This document shows, piece by piece, positions 49,704 through 57,054 of a stretch of DNA of 64,000 nt (position 1 is its first letter; each line of letters opens with the position of its first letter). Under the pieces are notes generated by a model. The model ran no database searches. It was not told where the DNA came from and saw nothing but the letters and a program-made list of their open reading frames with translations. Both the position numbers and the translations under genes were made by a program. The stretch comes from Rhodoblastus sp963703385 (GTDB lineage Bacteria > Pseudomonadota > Alphaproteobacteria > Rhizobiales > Beijerinckiaceae), in the NCBI GenBank assembly GCA_963703385.1, contig OY969816.1:1984001-2048000 (forward strand). Reading direction: 5' to 3'.

Positions 49704-49991
49704 TCAGCCGACGATTCCCAGAATGTCGCTTTCCTTCATAATCAACAGCTCCTGGCCGTCAATTTTGACTTCTGTGCCGGACCATTTGCCAAACAGGACG
49801 CGATCGCCGGCTTTCACGTCGAGCGGGACAATGTTGCCGCTCTCGTCGCGCGCGCCGGGACCGACGGCGACGACTTCGCCCTCCTGCGGCTTTTCCTTGG
49901 CTGTGTCGGGAATGATGATGCCACCCTTGGTCTTCTCTTCGCCCTCAAGGCGTCTGAGCACAACCCGGTCATGAAGGGGACGGAACGCCAT
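49704..49991 (-). CDS. groES: Co-chaperonin GroES
   Basis: Heptameric lid of GroEL. It has 95 residues: MAFRPLHDRVVLRRLEGEEKTKGGIIIPDTAKEKPQEGEVVAVGPG includes the mobile loop, and the C-terminal strand DGQELLIMKESDILGIV is standard. The start at 49989-49991 follows AAGGAAAACAAT. A longer frame to 50075 runs into the CIRCE operator and is not used. It is regulated through the CIRCE element 74 bases upstream. Confidence 0.98.
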   Translation of the reverse strand: MAFRPLHDRVVLRRLEGEEKTKGGIIIPDTAKEKPQEGEVVAVGPGARDESGNIVPLDVKAGDRVLFGKWSGTEVKIDGQELLIMKESDILGIVG

Positions 49992-50064
49992 ATTGTTTTC
50001 CTTGATTGGAGCCCGAGCGCGCTTTGAGAAGGAAGGCGCGCCGCTGGGCGAAGGTTTCGGCCGT

Positions 50065-50091
50065 TTAGCACTCATCTACCATGAGTGCTAA
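50065..50091 (-). promoter_or_regulatory. CIRCE operator (HrcA binding site)
   Basis: TTAGCACTC-N9-GAGTGCTAA is a perfect match to the CIRCE consensus. It lies in the leader of groES, so HrcA repression, relieved on heat shock, is expected. The hrcA gene itself is not in this window. Confidence 0.97.
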
Positions 50092-50102
50092 ACGGCTACC
50101 TC

Positions 50103-50131
50103 CACATGGTCATGCCTTCGCTGTGAGTCAA
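50103..50131 (-). promoter_or_regulatory. Possible groES promoter
   Basis: On the minus strand TTGACT (50131-50126) is followed after 17 bases by CATGTG (50108-50103), a good -35 and a weak -10, ending 11 bases before CIRCE. The position is right for an HrcA-controlled promoter, but the -10 box is poor. No clear heat-shock sigma consensus was found. Confidence 0.35.
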
Positions 50132-50345
50132 GGCGTGTTCAGGCCATATGCCCGAGGTTTGCGATATCACTAAACAGGCTTCAACTGCGACGCACACTCG
50201 TACTACGGCAGCCCCGCAAAGGGCAGACAGGCTCAAAGCGGTCGTCCGCTCGCAAACGATCAAGCCAGACGAGGCGCCGAAGGCAGAAACGCCTCACCGG
50301 CCACCCTGCGCTGGCTCCGGGAGGACAAGCCGGCGAGATTCGGGA

Positions 50346-50552
50346 TCACTTCGAGTGGGCGGAAAGCCAGGCCTCAGCCTCCTGCAACGAAAAGGAATAC
50401 TCGTGGTCGGCGACGCCAGAACGCATCCTTGAGCCCTCGGCCACATTCATGATGTAGAAACGGCCATGGCCCTTGCCGTGTCCGGCCTTTTCCAGATGAA
50501 ATCCCTTGCGCTCGGCCAAGTGATTGACGCGCTTCTCGTCTGCGTTGCTCAA
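50346..50552 (-). CDS. Small conserved-looking protein, TTG start
   Basis: I do not recognise a named family. The 68-residue product SNADEKRVNHLAERKGFHLEKAGHGKGHGRFYIMNVAEGSRMRSGVADHEYSFSLQEAEAWLSAHSK has a basic N-terminal helix, a beta-rich centre and a final helix. This resembles small orphan proteins with a LEEVEAWL-type end. TTG at 50550-50552 has AGGAG seven bases upstream, which decides the start over the longer frame to 50780. It is divergent from the GT4 gene. Confidence 0.6.
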   Translation of the reverse strand: MSNADEKRVNHLAERKGFHLEKAGHGKGHGRFYIMNVAEGSRMRSGVADHEYSFSLQEAEAWLSAHSK

Positions 50553-51030
50553 GGTTTTGCTCCTGTTGAGCCGCCCGTAACCCGATTTGGTCGTCGCCGC
50601 CCTCAAGGTGGCGCCATGGGGCCGGCTCAATAGAATATACCTGATTTGCCGCCGGCGAAACTCGTCCTGTTGTTTGGATCCGAACCTGTCTATGACCCGG
50701 CTAATCGCCCAAACCTTCGTTTTCCACCCAAGATTGCGCGATCGCAGAACCGAGGGGAATGACCGGTTTCCACCGAACATTCCAGTTCTTACGGCCGGCG
50801 CCGAATTTCCGCTGGTGGCGCATCCTTGCCGTAGCGTCTCGGTCCGTTATCCGTCCCGAACCGGACCTTCGGCCTAAGACCGCAATCCGCCGTTCTGGGT
50901 CCTTCGCGAACGGGAACCAGGCGTTAGATTTCAACCATAACAAAAGGTTCTCGTGCCATAACCGGCCCACGGCGAACGCTTTTTTCGCTATAGTCGCCAA
51001 ATCGCGGTTATGCCGCCTCGAGGACCCCGC
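50553..51030. other. Gap between the small protein and the GT4 gene
   Basis: About 480 bases with no convincing gene, RNA or repeat. It should contain the divergent promoters of the flanking genes. A weak plus-strand frame at 50587-50877 has no family resemblance. Confidence 0.5.
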
Positions 51031-52239
51031 ATGACCCAGTTTGCCGCGCCCAAAAATTCGGTTGCGCTCGATTCCGGCTCTCGGGCTGCAAAGCGGCTTC
51101 GAGCCCGCGACCGGAACGCCGACCGGCCGCGGCGCGTGCTTTTCGTGCAGACCCAGGCCGAAAACGCCGGCGCGCAGGAAGTCGCGCGGCAATTGGCGCT
51201 TGGCGCAGGTCGCCACGGCTGGCTGACCGGTCAGGTCTTTTTCTTCCGGCGCACCGAATCCTTCGACGCCGAGGACAATGTGTTCTTTTGCGCGCCACGG
51301 CGGCCGTCGTCGCCGCTCGGCCTGGTGAAATTGCTGATCGCGCTCTATCGCCATTTGCGCCGCGAAGCGCCCGACGCCGTTGTCGCCCTGCAGCATTACG
51401 GCAATCTGATCGCCGCGCCCATCGCCCGGCTCGCCGGCGTGCCTTTGATCATCGCCAACCAGGTCACCACGCCGCGCAATATTCCGTCCTGGGCGCGCGC
51501 CGCCGACCTTTGGCTCGGGCGCCTCGGCTTTTACGATCGCATCGTGGTGAATTCGTCCGAGATCGAGGCCTGGTACGGCGCCTATCCCTCGTCCTATGCC
51601 CGGCGCCTCGCGCGGATCGATCACGGCTTTTTCGACAAATCTTTGCCGATGACCAAGGCGGAGGCCCGCCGCGCGCTCGATCTGCCGCCCGGCGCGGAAA
51701 TCGTCGGCTGCGCCGCGCGCCTGCACGAGGGAAAGCAACTCGATCTCGCCATCAGGCTGCTGTCGATCAACCGGGATCAGCTTCTCGTCCTCGCAGGCCA
51801 GGGGCCTGACAGGCCACGTCTGGAGGCGGTGGCGCGCGAGCTTGGCGTCGCCGGGCGCGTGCGTTTCCTCGGCGAACTTGACACCAGGAAGATGGGGGTC
51901 TTTCTCGCCGCGCTCGACGCTTTCGTCTTTCCCAGCGCCGGCGAGAGTTTTGGGCTGGCGCCGGTCGAGGCGGCGCAGGCCGGCCTGCCGGTCGTCGTCA
52001 ATGATCTTGCGGTGCTGCGGGACGTTCTGTCGGTCGACGGCGCGCCCTGCGCCTTGTTCGTCGACGCCAGGGATGCCGAGGCTTTCGCCGCCGCCGCGCG
52101 GCGCGCCTGCGAAGACAAGGATCTGGCGGCGGAATTTTCCGCGCGGGGACGGCGATTGAGCCAGAAATTCCCGCTCGACGGAATGGTCGATGAATTCATG
52201 CAGCTTCTTCAGGCTGCGGACGCCAAGCCCCACAAATAG
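51031..52239 (+). CDS. Family 4 glycosyltransferase (GT-B)
   Basis: A 402-residue sugar transferase acting on the cytoplasmic face. VLFVQTQAENAGAQEVARQLALGAGRHGW is the N-terminal acceptor domain start. The donor domain shows GAEIVGCAARLHEGKQLDLAIRLL and the EX7E signature in FVFPSAGESFGLAPVEAAQAGLPVVVND. ATG at 51031 follows GAGGA; an upstream in-frame ATG at 51010 is possible. The next gene starts 7 bases downstream, so the two are an operon. Substrate unknown. Confidence 0.9.
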   Translation: MTQFAAPKNSVALDSGSRAAKRLRARDRNADRPRRVLFVQTQAENAGAQEVARQLALGAGRHGWLTGQVFFFRRTESFDAEDNVFFCAPRRPSSPLGLVKLLIALYRHLRREAPDAVVALQHYGNLIAAPIARLAGVPLIIANQVTTPRNIPSWARAADLWLGRLGFYDRIVVNSSEIEAWYGAYPSSYARRLARIDHGFFDKSLPMTKAEARRALDLPPGAEIVGCAARLHEGKQLDLAIRLLSINRDQLLVLAGQGPDRPRLEAVARELGVAGRVRFLGELDTRKMGVFLAALDAFVFPSAGESFGLAPVEAAQAGLPVVVNDLAVLRDVLSVDGAPCALFVDARDAEAFAAAARRACEDKDLAAEFSARGRRLSQKFPLDGMVDEFMQLLQAADAKPHK

Positions 52240-52246
52240 ACAAGCC

Positions 52247-53770
52247 GTGAAAATAGAAATCCTGGTCGATCCGCGCAATTTCCGCCGCTGGCACCAAAAG
52301 CTGCGCGACCGGCTGGCGCATGTGCTGCCGCGGGCAAATGTTCGCCTGGCGCGCCAGGAGGGCGCCGGCGGCTTTCCCGCCGAGGTCGGCGCGTTGCTCG
52401 GCCTGGAAAAAACCATCCTGCGGCGCATGCGCCCGACCCTGTGCGACCGGGCGCCGGCCACGGCGCTCGAACCGGCGCGCGACGCGGGACAAAAGCCCGA
52501 TGTCGTCATCGACCTGACCGGCGCCATCGCGGCCGGGCGGGCGCCGGGAGCGGCCTTGTGGCGCGTGCTTTATGACAACGCGCCGGGCGAGGCCGCAGCG
52601 GTCGCCGCGCTGCTCGGCGGCGCCTGCCCGTCGCTGGCGCTGGAGGACGCCGGCGGCGGCGCGATTCTGGGCGAGGCTTTGCCCTCGCTCGAAGCCGCCG
52701 ACGGTCTGACCGGCGGCCTGGAGGCGGTGTTTTCGCGGGTCATTTTCCTGATCGAACAGGCGTTGCTGTCGCCGCGCCGCGCCCAAAAACGCCCGCCGGC
52801 CCGGCCGGCGATGGGACGCCGCCCGGCGGCCTTTTTCGCGCGCGCCATGGCCCACGAAGCCCTGCGACGGATTTATCATTTGTCCTGCCATTCGCCGCAT
52901 TGGCGCATCGGCTGGCGCCTCCACGACGGCCCCGGCGTGCTGGAGACCGGGGTTTTGAGCGGGCCGCGATGGCAAGTCCTGCCCGATCTCGGCGCGAGTT
53001 TCGCCGCCGACCCCTTTCCGATCGAATGGCGCGGCCAGACAGCCCTGTTCTATGAGCGGCTCGATTACGCGACCAACAAGGGGACGATCTGGGTCCAGCC
53101 TTTCGACGAGTCCGGACCAATCGGGCCGCCCTTGCCCGCCCTGGAAGAGCCCTGGCACCTGTCCTATCCCTTCCTCATCGTCCATCAGGGCGAACTCTAC
53201 ATGGTCCCGGAAGCCTCGGCCTCGGGCGCCGTCGCGATCTATCGCTGCGAGGACTTCCCCACCCGGTGGCGTTGCGTCGGCCAGTTGCTCGAAGGCGTCG
53301 AAGCCGCCGACGCCACCATCTTCCGCCATGCCGGCCGGTTCTGGATGATGTCCGTCGTGCGCGACGGCGCCGGGGGCTATTCCGACACGCTGGCGATCCA
53401 TCACGCCGCCGATCTGTTCGGACCCTGGCGGGAACATGCCCTGCGCCCGGTTCTCATCAACTCCCGGCTCGCGCGCCCCGCGGGCGGCGTGGTCGAAGTT
53501 GAGGGCGCGCTGTGGCGCCCGGTTCAGGATTGCTCGACCGGATATGGCAAAAAGCTCGCGCTGGCGCGCATCGACGCGCTGGACGAGGAAAATTTCGCCC
53601 AGACGCGGATGAGCCTGATTTCGCCGGGACCGGAATGGCCCGGCGGCAGGCTGCATACCCTCAATCGCTGCGGCCAACTCGAAGTGATCGACGGCGCGAT
53701 CCTGACCCCCAGGAACGCCATTCTGCGGCGGATCGTCCACGGCGCGATCGACCGGCGGCGGATGGCTTGA
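52247..53770 (+). CDS. Beta-propeller protein resembling the GINT1 N-terminal domain
   Basis: A 507-residue protein starting GTG at 52247 (VKIEILVDPRNFRRW). The first ~200 residues resemble the N-terminal part of proteins that pair a formyltransferase-like or sugar-binding fold with a propeller (DVVIDLTGAIAAGRAPGAALWRVLYDN). Residues about 240-500 match glucosamine inositolphosphorylceramide transferase 1 N-terminal-type propellers: SFAADPFPIEWRGQTALFYERLDYATNKGTIWV, EEPWHLSYPFLIVHQGELYMVPEASASGAVAIYRCEDFP, EAADATIFRHAGRFWMMSV. Such propellers belong to the GH43/68-like five-blade class, and in bacteria they occur with glycosyltransferases. It overlaps closely with the GT4 gene. Function unproven: it may bind or process a glycan. 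Confidence 0.75.
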   Translation: MKIEILVDPRNFRRWHQKLRDRLAHVLPRANVRLARQEGAGGFPAEVGALLGLEKTILRRMRPTLCDRAPATALEPARDAGQKPDVVIDLTGAIAAGRAPGAALWRVLYDNAPGEAAAVAALLGGACPSLALEDAGGGAILGEALPSLEAADGLTGGLEAVFSRVIFLIEQALLSPRRAQKRPPARPAMGRRPAAFFARAMAHEALRRIYHLSCHSPHWRIGWRLHDGPGVLETGVLSGPRWQVLPDLGASFAADPFPIEWRGQTALFYERLDYATNKGTIWVQPFDESGPIGPPLPALEEPWHLSYPFLIVHQGELYMVPEASASGAVAIYRCEDFPTRWRCVGQLLEGVEAADATIFRHAGRFWMMSVVRDGAGGYSDTLAIHHAADLFGPWREHALRPVLINSRLARPAGGVVEVEGALWRPVQDCSTGYGKKLALARIDALDEENFAQTRMSLISPGPEWPGGRLHTLNRCGQLEVIDGAILTPRNAILRRIVHGAIDRRRMA

Positions 53771-53849
53771 GCCGATTTCGATTCCGTTGCGGGGGTGACG
53801 GCGCGGCGCGCGCAACCGCGCAACATGGAAATCAGAGGATATTGGCGCT

Positions 53850-53957
53850 GCCTTAGCGCGTTCGCAAATCATAAAGTCGAACGCGCTCGGTTATTTCATT
53901 GTTTTGACGCATATTCTGGTCCGAAAAGTCTATCAACTTTTCGGGAATATGCGTTGG
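53850..53957. repeat. REP-like palindromes
   Basis: GCGCGTTCG ... CGAACGCGC forms one hairpin. ACGCATATTC ... CCGAAAAGT-CTATCA-ACTTTTCGG ... GAATATGCGT forms a second, longer, nested one. The style matches the REP-like elements at 7240-7311 and 46285-46333. It occupies the convergent gap between the propeller gene and the FAD monooxygenase gene. Confidence 0.6.
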
Positions 53958-53959
53958 AG

Positions 53960-55141
53960 TCAGGACGCGAACCGGCGCAGCCGGTCGCGAAAACTCCGCG
54001 CCAGGTAATAGGCGGTCTGCCGGAATTCGCCGGCGCGCAAATCGTCCGTCACCGCCTTGCGGCGCTTGAAGGCGAGCGCGTGGGTGGAAAAATCCCGCGC
54101 CATTTTTCGTGGCGCGCCATAGAAGGCGGCGATCTTCTCGACGCCCATGCCCGGCGTCGCCAACCATTGCCCGACGAGATCGCGCAGGCAGACGACATCC
54201 ATCAGGGCGCAACTCAGGCCGGTGCCGACCGCCGGACAAGAGGTGCGGAATGCGTCGCCGATCACGACCAGACCGGAGCGGACGACATTTTCAACTTTGC
54301 ACAATTCGACCGGAAAGGAGGCGAAATCGCCGACCCAGCCGCAATCGTCGATCCAGGGCCGCAGGCCGGGCAAAAGCTCGAACAAGGCGGGCAAACCCCG
54401 CTCTTCGATCGCCTTCAAGCGCCGATCGCCGATATCCGAGAACAGGAACAGATTGGCGCGCATGTTGGCGCCGATGGGGAACAGCGAAATATAATCGACG
54501 CCATCGCCCTGGCGCTCGCCATAGGCGGTCAGCGACTGGAATCGGAAGCCGCCGGCGGGCGGGGTCAGCGTGAAAGCGACGCTGACCGTCTGCAGCGAAT
54601 GCGCCCGCACCCTTTGCATGCCGAGCTTGCGGCGCAAGGCTTCGCCATGTCCCGTCGCCAGCGCCACCAGCCGCGCCTCGATGGTTTCGCCGCCGGCCAG
54701 CGTCACGCGCTGCCTGTCCTCGCCGGTGACAATGTCCTCGACGCGATCCCATTTGATCGTGACTTGCGAGGGAATGCGTTTTCGCAAGACCTCGATCATG
54801 TCGCGATAGGGCATGTTCAATTGCAGGCTGTGGCTCACATCCACGACGTGGCGGCCGCGAATGTTGATGAATTCCGCGACCGGGGTCGAAGCCGCCTTGA
54901 AGTCGTCGAGCAGCCCCAGCTCTTCGAGCAGGGGCAATTGGTCTCCCGCCAGTTTCTCGGCGCGGAACAGATCCGGGATGGTCGGCGTGGATTCGACCAG
55001 GGTGACCCTTCGGCCCTCGCCGGCAAGCGCGATCGCCGCCGCACATCCCGCGAATCCGCCGCCGACGATGACGATCTCTGTCGTCTCGGCCTTGCGCCGG
55101 TCGCCGGTTTCGCTTCGCGCTTGAAGGGCGGCGTCGCTCAT
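53960..55141 (-). CDS. FAD-dependent monooxygenase/oxidoreductase (tryptophan-halogenase-like fold)
   Basis: A 393-residue flavoprotein. The Rossmann motif VIVGGGFAGCAAAIALAGEGRRVTLVEST is at residues about 21-50. The second FAD motif VVIGDAFRTSCPAVGTGLSCALMDVVCLRDLV lies near residue 300. LVALATGHGEALRRKLGM is the usual middle segment. The halogenase WxWxIP motif and active-site Lys are not visible, so a hydroxylase or reductase role is more likely. The start overlaps the stop of the upstream acyltransferase gene (ATGA), so they are one operon. The substrate is probably a lipid or sugar of the neighbouring pathway, by inference. Confidence 0.8.
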   Translation of the reverse strand: MSDAALQARSETGDRRKAETTEIVIVGGGFAGCAAAIALAGEGRRVTLVESTPTIPDLFRAEKLAGDQLPLLEELGLLDDFKAASTPVAEFINIRGRHVVDVSHSLQLNMPYRDMIEVLRKRIPSQVTIKWDRVEDIVTGEDRQRVTLAGGETIEARLVALATGHGEALRRKLGMQRVRAHSLQTVSVAFTLTPPAGGFRFQSLTAYGERQGDGVDYISLFPIGANMRANLFLFSDIGDRRLKAIEERGLPALFELLPGLRPWIDDCGWVGDFASFPVELCKVENVVRSGLVVIGDAFRTSCPAVGTGLSCALMDVVCLRDLVGQWLATPGMGVEKIAAFYGAPRKMARDFSTHALAFKRRKAVTDDLRAGEFRQTAYYLARSFRDRLRRFAS

Positions 55142-56478
55142 GACTGATTTCCCTGTTCCGCCTGGAGCCTCCGCCCGTTCGAGGCAAGATCGCAGGGCGA
55201 ATCGAGGTCGGCTTCGCTTACCCGACCGGATTTCGCGCGCTTGAACCGTCCGATCCAGCGCCCGAGAGATTTGCGGGCGGCGAAGGCCAACGCCAGGGCC
55301 GAAGCGAGCGGCGCATCGGCCGGCGTCAGCGGCCGCAGGGCGCAATAAAGCTGCGCCGGCGCGGCGCCAAAGCGCTTCTTGTAGTCCTCGTTGCCGATGG
55401 TGAGATCATAACAGCCGATCCCTGCCGCGATGCAATGTTCGACCGCGGCGAGCGTCAGCAGATTGCCGAGCGAACAGTTGCTCCATTTGCCACCTTCGAA
55501 GGTCGCCATGATGACATGCAAGGCCTTGCCGCGTTCGAGCGCGAGGATCGCTCCCAACGCCTCGCCGCCGACCTTCAGGAGGAAAAGCTTGACCAGGCCG
55601 GCGTCCAACTCGACGGCCACGGCTTCATAGAAGCGGCGATAGGCGGGGCTGGCGAGGCTGTTCCCGCGCCCCATTTCGTCGCAGCGCTCCTGCCTTTGGC
55701 GCGCCAGCAGATCGAAGCCCAGGCGCCTTGCGTCCGCCGTCCGCGCCAGGACAAACTCCACCTCGCCGAACCTGGCGACGCGCCGCGTCTTTTTCGCGAT
55801 ATCCTTGGCGAATTTCCGCGAGAGAAACTGCGCCCGGTAGGCCGCCGCGGTCGCCGGCAGTTCGATCCCCCAGGACGCGATGTCCATAGGCGCGGAAAAG
55901 CGGTCGTAACGTGTGAGGGGATTGGTCCGCCCCGCGATCAGCCGCGGCATGTTCTTGAACCGCAATATGCCGCCAAAGCCGATCGCGGCCAGGATGCGGC
56001 GCCACAGCCGGCGCCATTGCGCCGGAGTCGGATCGAAACTTTTGGCGAGGATCGGCGCGTTGTAATCGCTGACGCCGAGATCGGCGAATTGCACGACATT
56101 GACGCCATAGATCCGGCGCGCGCACAGCGGCAGCAGCATCAGCGGCGCGCCGTTGGCCCTGTCCCGCACGACGATGATGAGAGGCTTCGCCTTCAGACGC
56201 GGCGCCAGTTCGCGATAAAAGGGCGCCAGCCAGGCCAGGGTTTGAAAAGGCGTCAGCAGTCCGTCGGCTTCGAGCCGCGCCCAATCCTGCTCCACGCTGC
56301 CGAGATCGCGCGCGACTTCGATCGCGAACCGGCCGTCGAACGGATCGCCGGATTTGATCTCGCGCATCCCGGTGGTCGCCGGCTTTTCATGCGCGCCCGA
56401 ATTTTCCCGATCGCGCCGAAGACTATCCGTGCGGTCGATCGCGAAGTCTCTTTTCCATGCCGCTTGGTTCAGGATCAT
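55138..56478 (-). CDS. FemAB/BioF2-like GNAT acyltransferase (CelD-type)
   Basis: About 446 residues. Two GNAT lobes are visible: DWARLEADGLLTPFQTLAWLAPFYRELAPRLKAKPLIIVVRDRANGAPLMLLPLCARR, then RRLGFDLLARQRQERCDEMGRGNSLASPAYRRFYEAVAVELDAGLVKLFLLKVGGEALGAILALERGKALHVIMATFEGGKWSNCSLGNLLTLAAVEHCIAAGIGCYDLTIGNEDYKKRFGA. This is the BioF2-like pattern common in bacterial cellulose and exopolysaccharide loci. It probably acylates a sugar or lipid. Start at 56478 (MILNQAAW) is preferred; MREIKSG at 56367 is an alternative. It heads the operon with the FAD gene. Confidence 0.8.
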   Translation of the reverse strand: MILNQAAWKRDFAIDRTDSLRRDRENSGAHEKPATTGMREIKSGDPFDGRFAIEVARDLGSVEQDWARLEADGLLTPFQTLAWLAPFYRELAPRLKAKPLIIVVRDRANGAPLMLLPLCARRIYGVNVVQFADLGVSDYNAPILAKSFDPTPAQWRRLWRRILAAIGFGGILRFKNMPRLIAGRTNPLTRYDRFSAPMDIASWGIELPATAAAYRAQFLSRKFAKDIAKKTRRVARFGEVEFVLARTADARRLGFDLLARQRQERCDEMGRGNSLASPAYRRFYEAVAVELDAGLVKLFLLKVGGEALGAILALERGKALHVIMATFEGGKWSNCSLGNLLTLAAVEHCIAAGIGCYDLTIGNEDYKKRFGAAPAQLYCALRPLTPADAPLASALALAFAARKSLGRWIGRFKRAKSGRVSEADLDSPCDLASNGRRLQAEQGNQS

Positions 56479-57054
56479 TGCCAGATGACGCAATTCATCG
56501 CTTTAACACGAAATCTATAGCCTCTCTTTCAGGGCGGCGACAGGTCGTCTCGAATACATGCTTAATTTAACCGATTTTCTATCACCCGCTTGAGCGGGTT
56601 GGAACGCGACCTGCATTCTTCGACGATTCGAGGACCAAATGCGGTCAATCCGCGACGCGATCGCTTCAAATTGGCACGTCCCATGTTTCATTCTTTCGCC
56701 CAAACGCGCCCCATTGCGCCCCATGTTCCGGCCCCGCCGGCCATCTCTTGCGGCGCGATCGTGTCCGCAACGATTTTACCGCAGCCCTTTACCTTAATAG
56801 GGGCTCCTCCTTGACTCTCAACACTACAATTGAGATTTTTCTGAAAATATTAACTTATTTGGCGAGCAGCGGCGTGAATATAACGGTCTGACAAGGGTCG
56901 ATATGACTTAACTTGGATTGCTTGAGCCGCTGCGGTTTTTTTACGCCCAAGTCGAATCGTCTTTTCAGACGGCGCCGGCTGGAAAGACGATTCGACTTGG
57001 GCGATGGCGCCGGCCCTTCGACGGCGGCGTCGACGGGAATGCGCGGGAGGGACA
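56479..57054. other. Divergent promoter region with a long perfect hairpin
   Basis: About 575 bases between the divergent acyltransferase and flippase-kinase genes, with AT-rich patches near 56515-56580 and 56810-56900 where promoters would be expected. Its one clear element is the 20-base-arm inverted repeat at 56945-57002. No gene is convincing here. Confidence 0.6.
56945..57002. repeat. Perfect 20-bp inverted repeat before the flippase-kinase gene
   Basis: Arm 56945-56964 begins GCCCAAGTCGAATCG and arm 56983-57002 ends CGATTCGACTTGGGC. All 20 positions pair, with an 18-base loop containing GGCGCC. In the leader RNA this would be a very stable stem ending 52 bases before the GTG start. There is no U-tract downstream. 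Confidence 0.9.
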
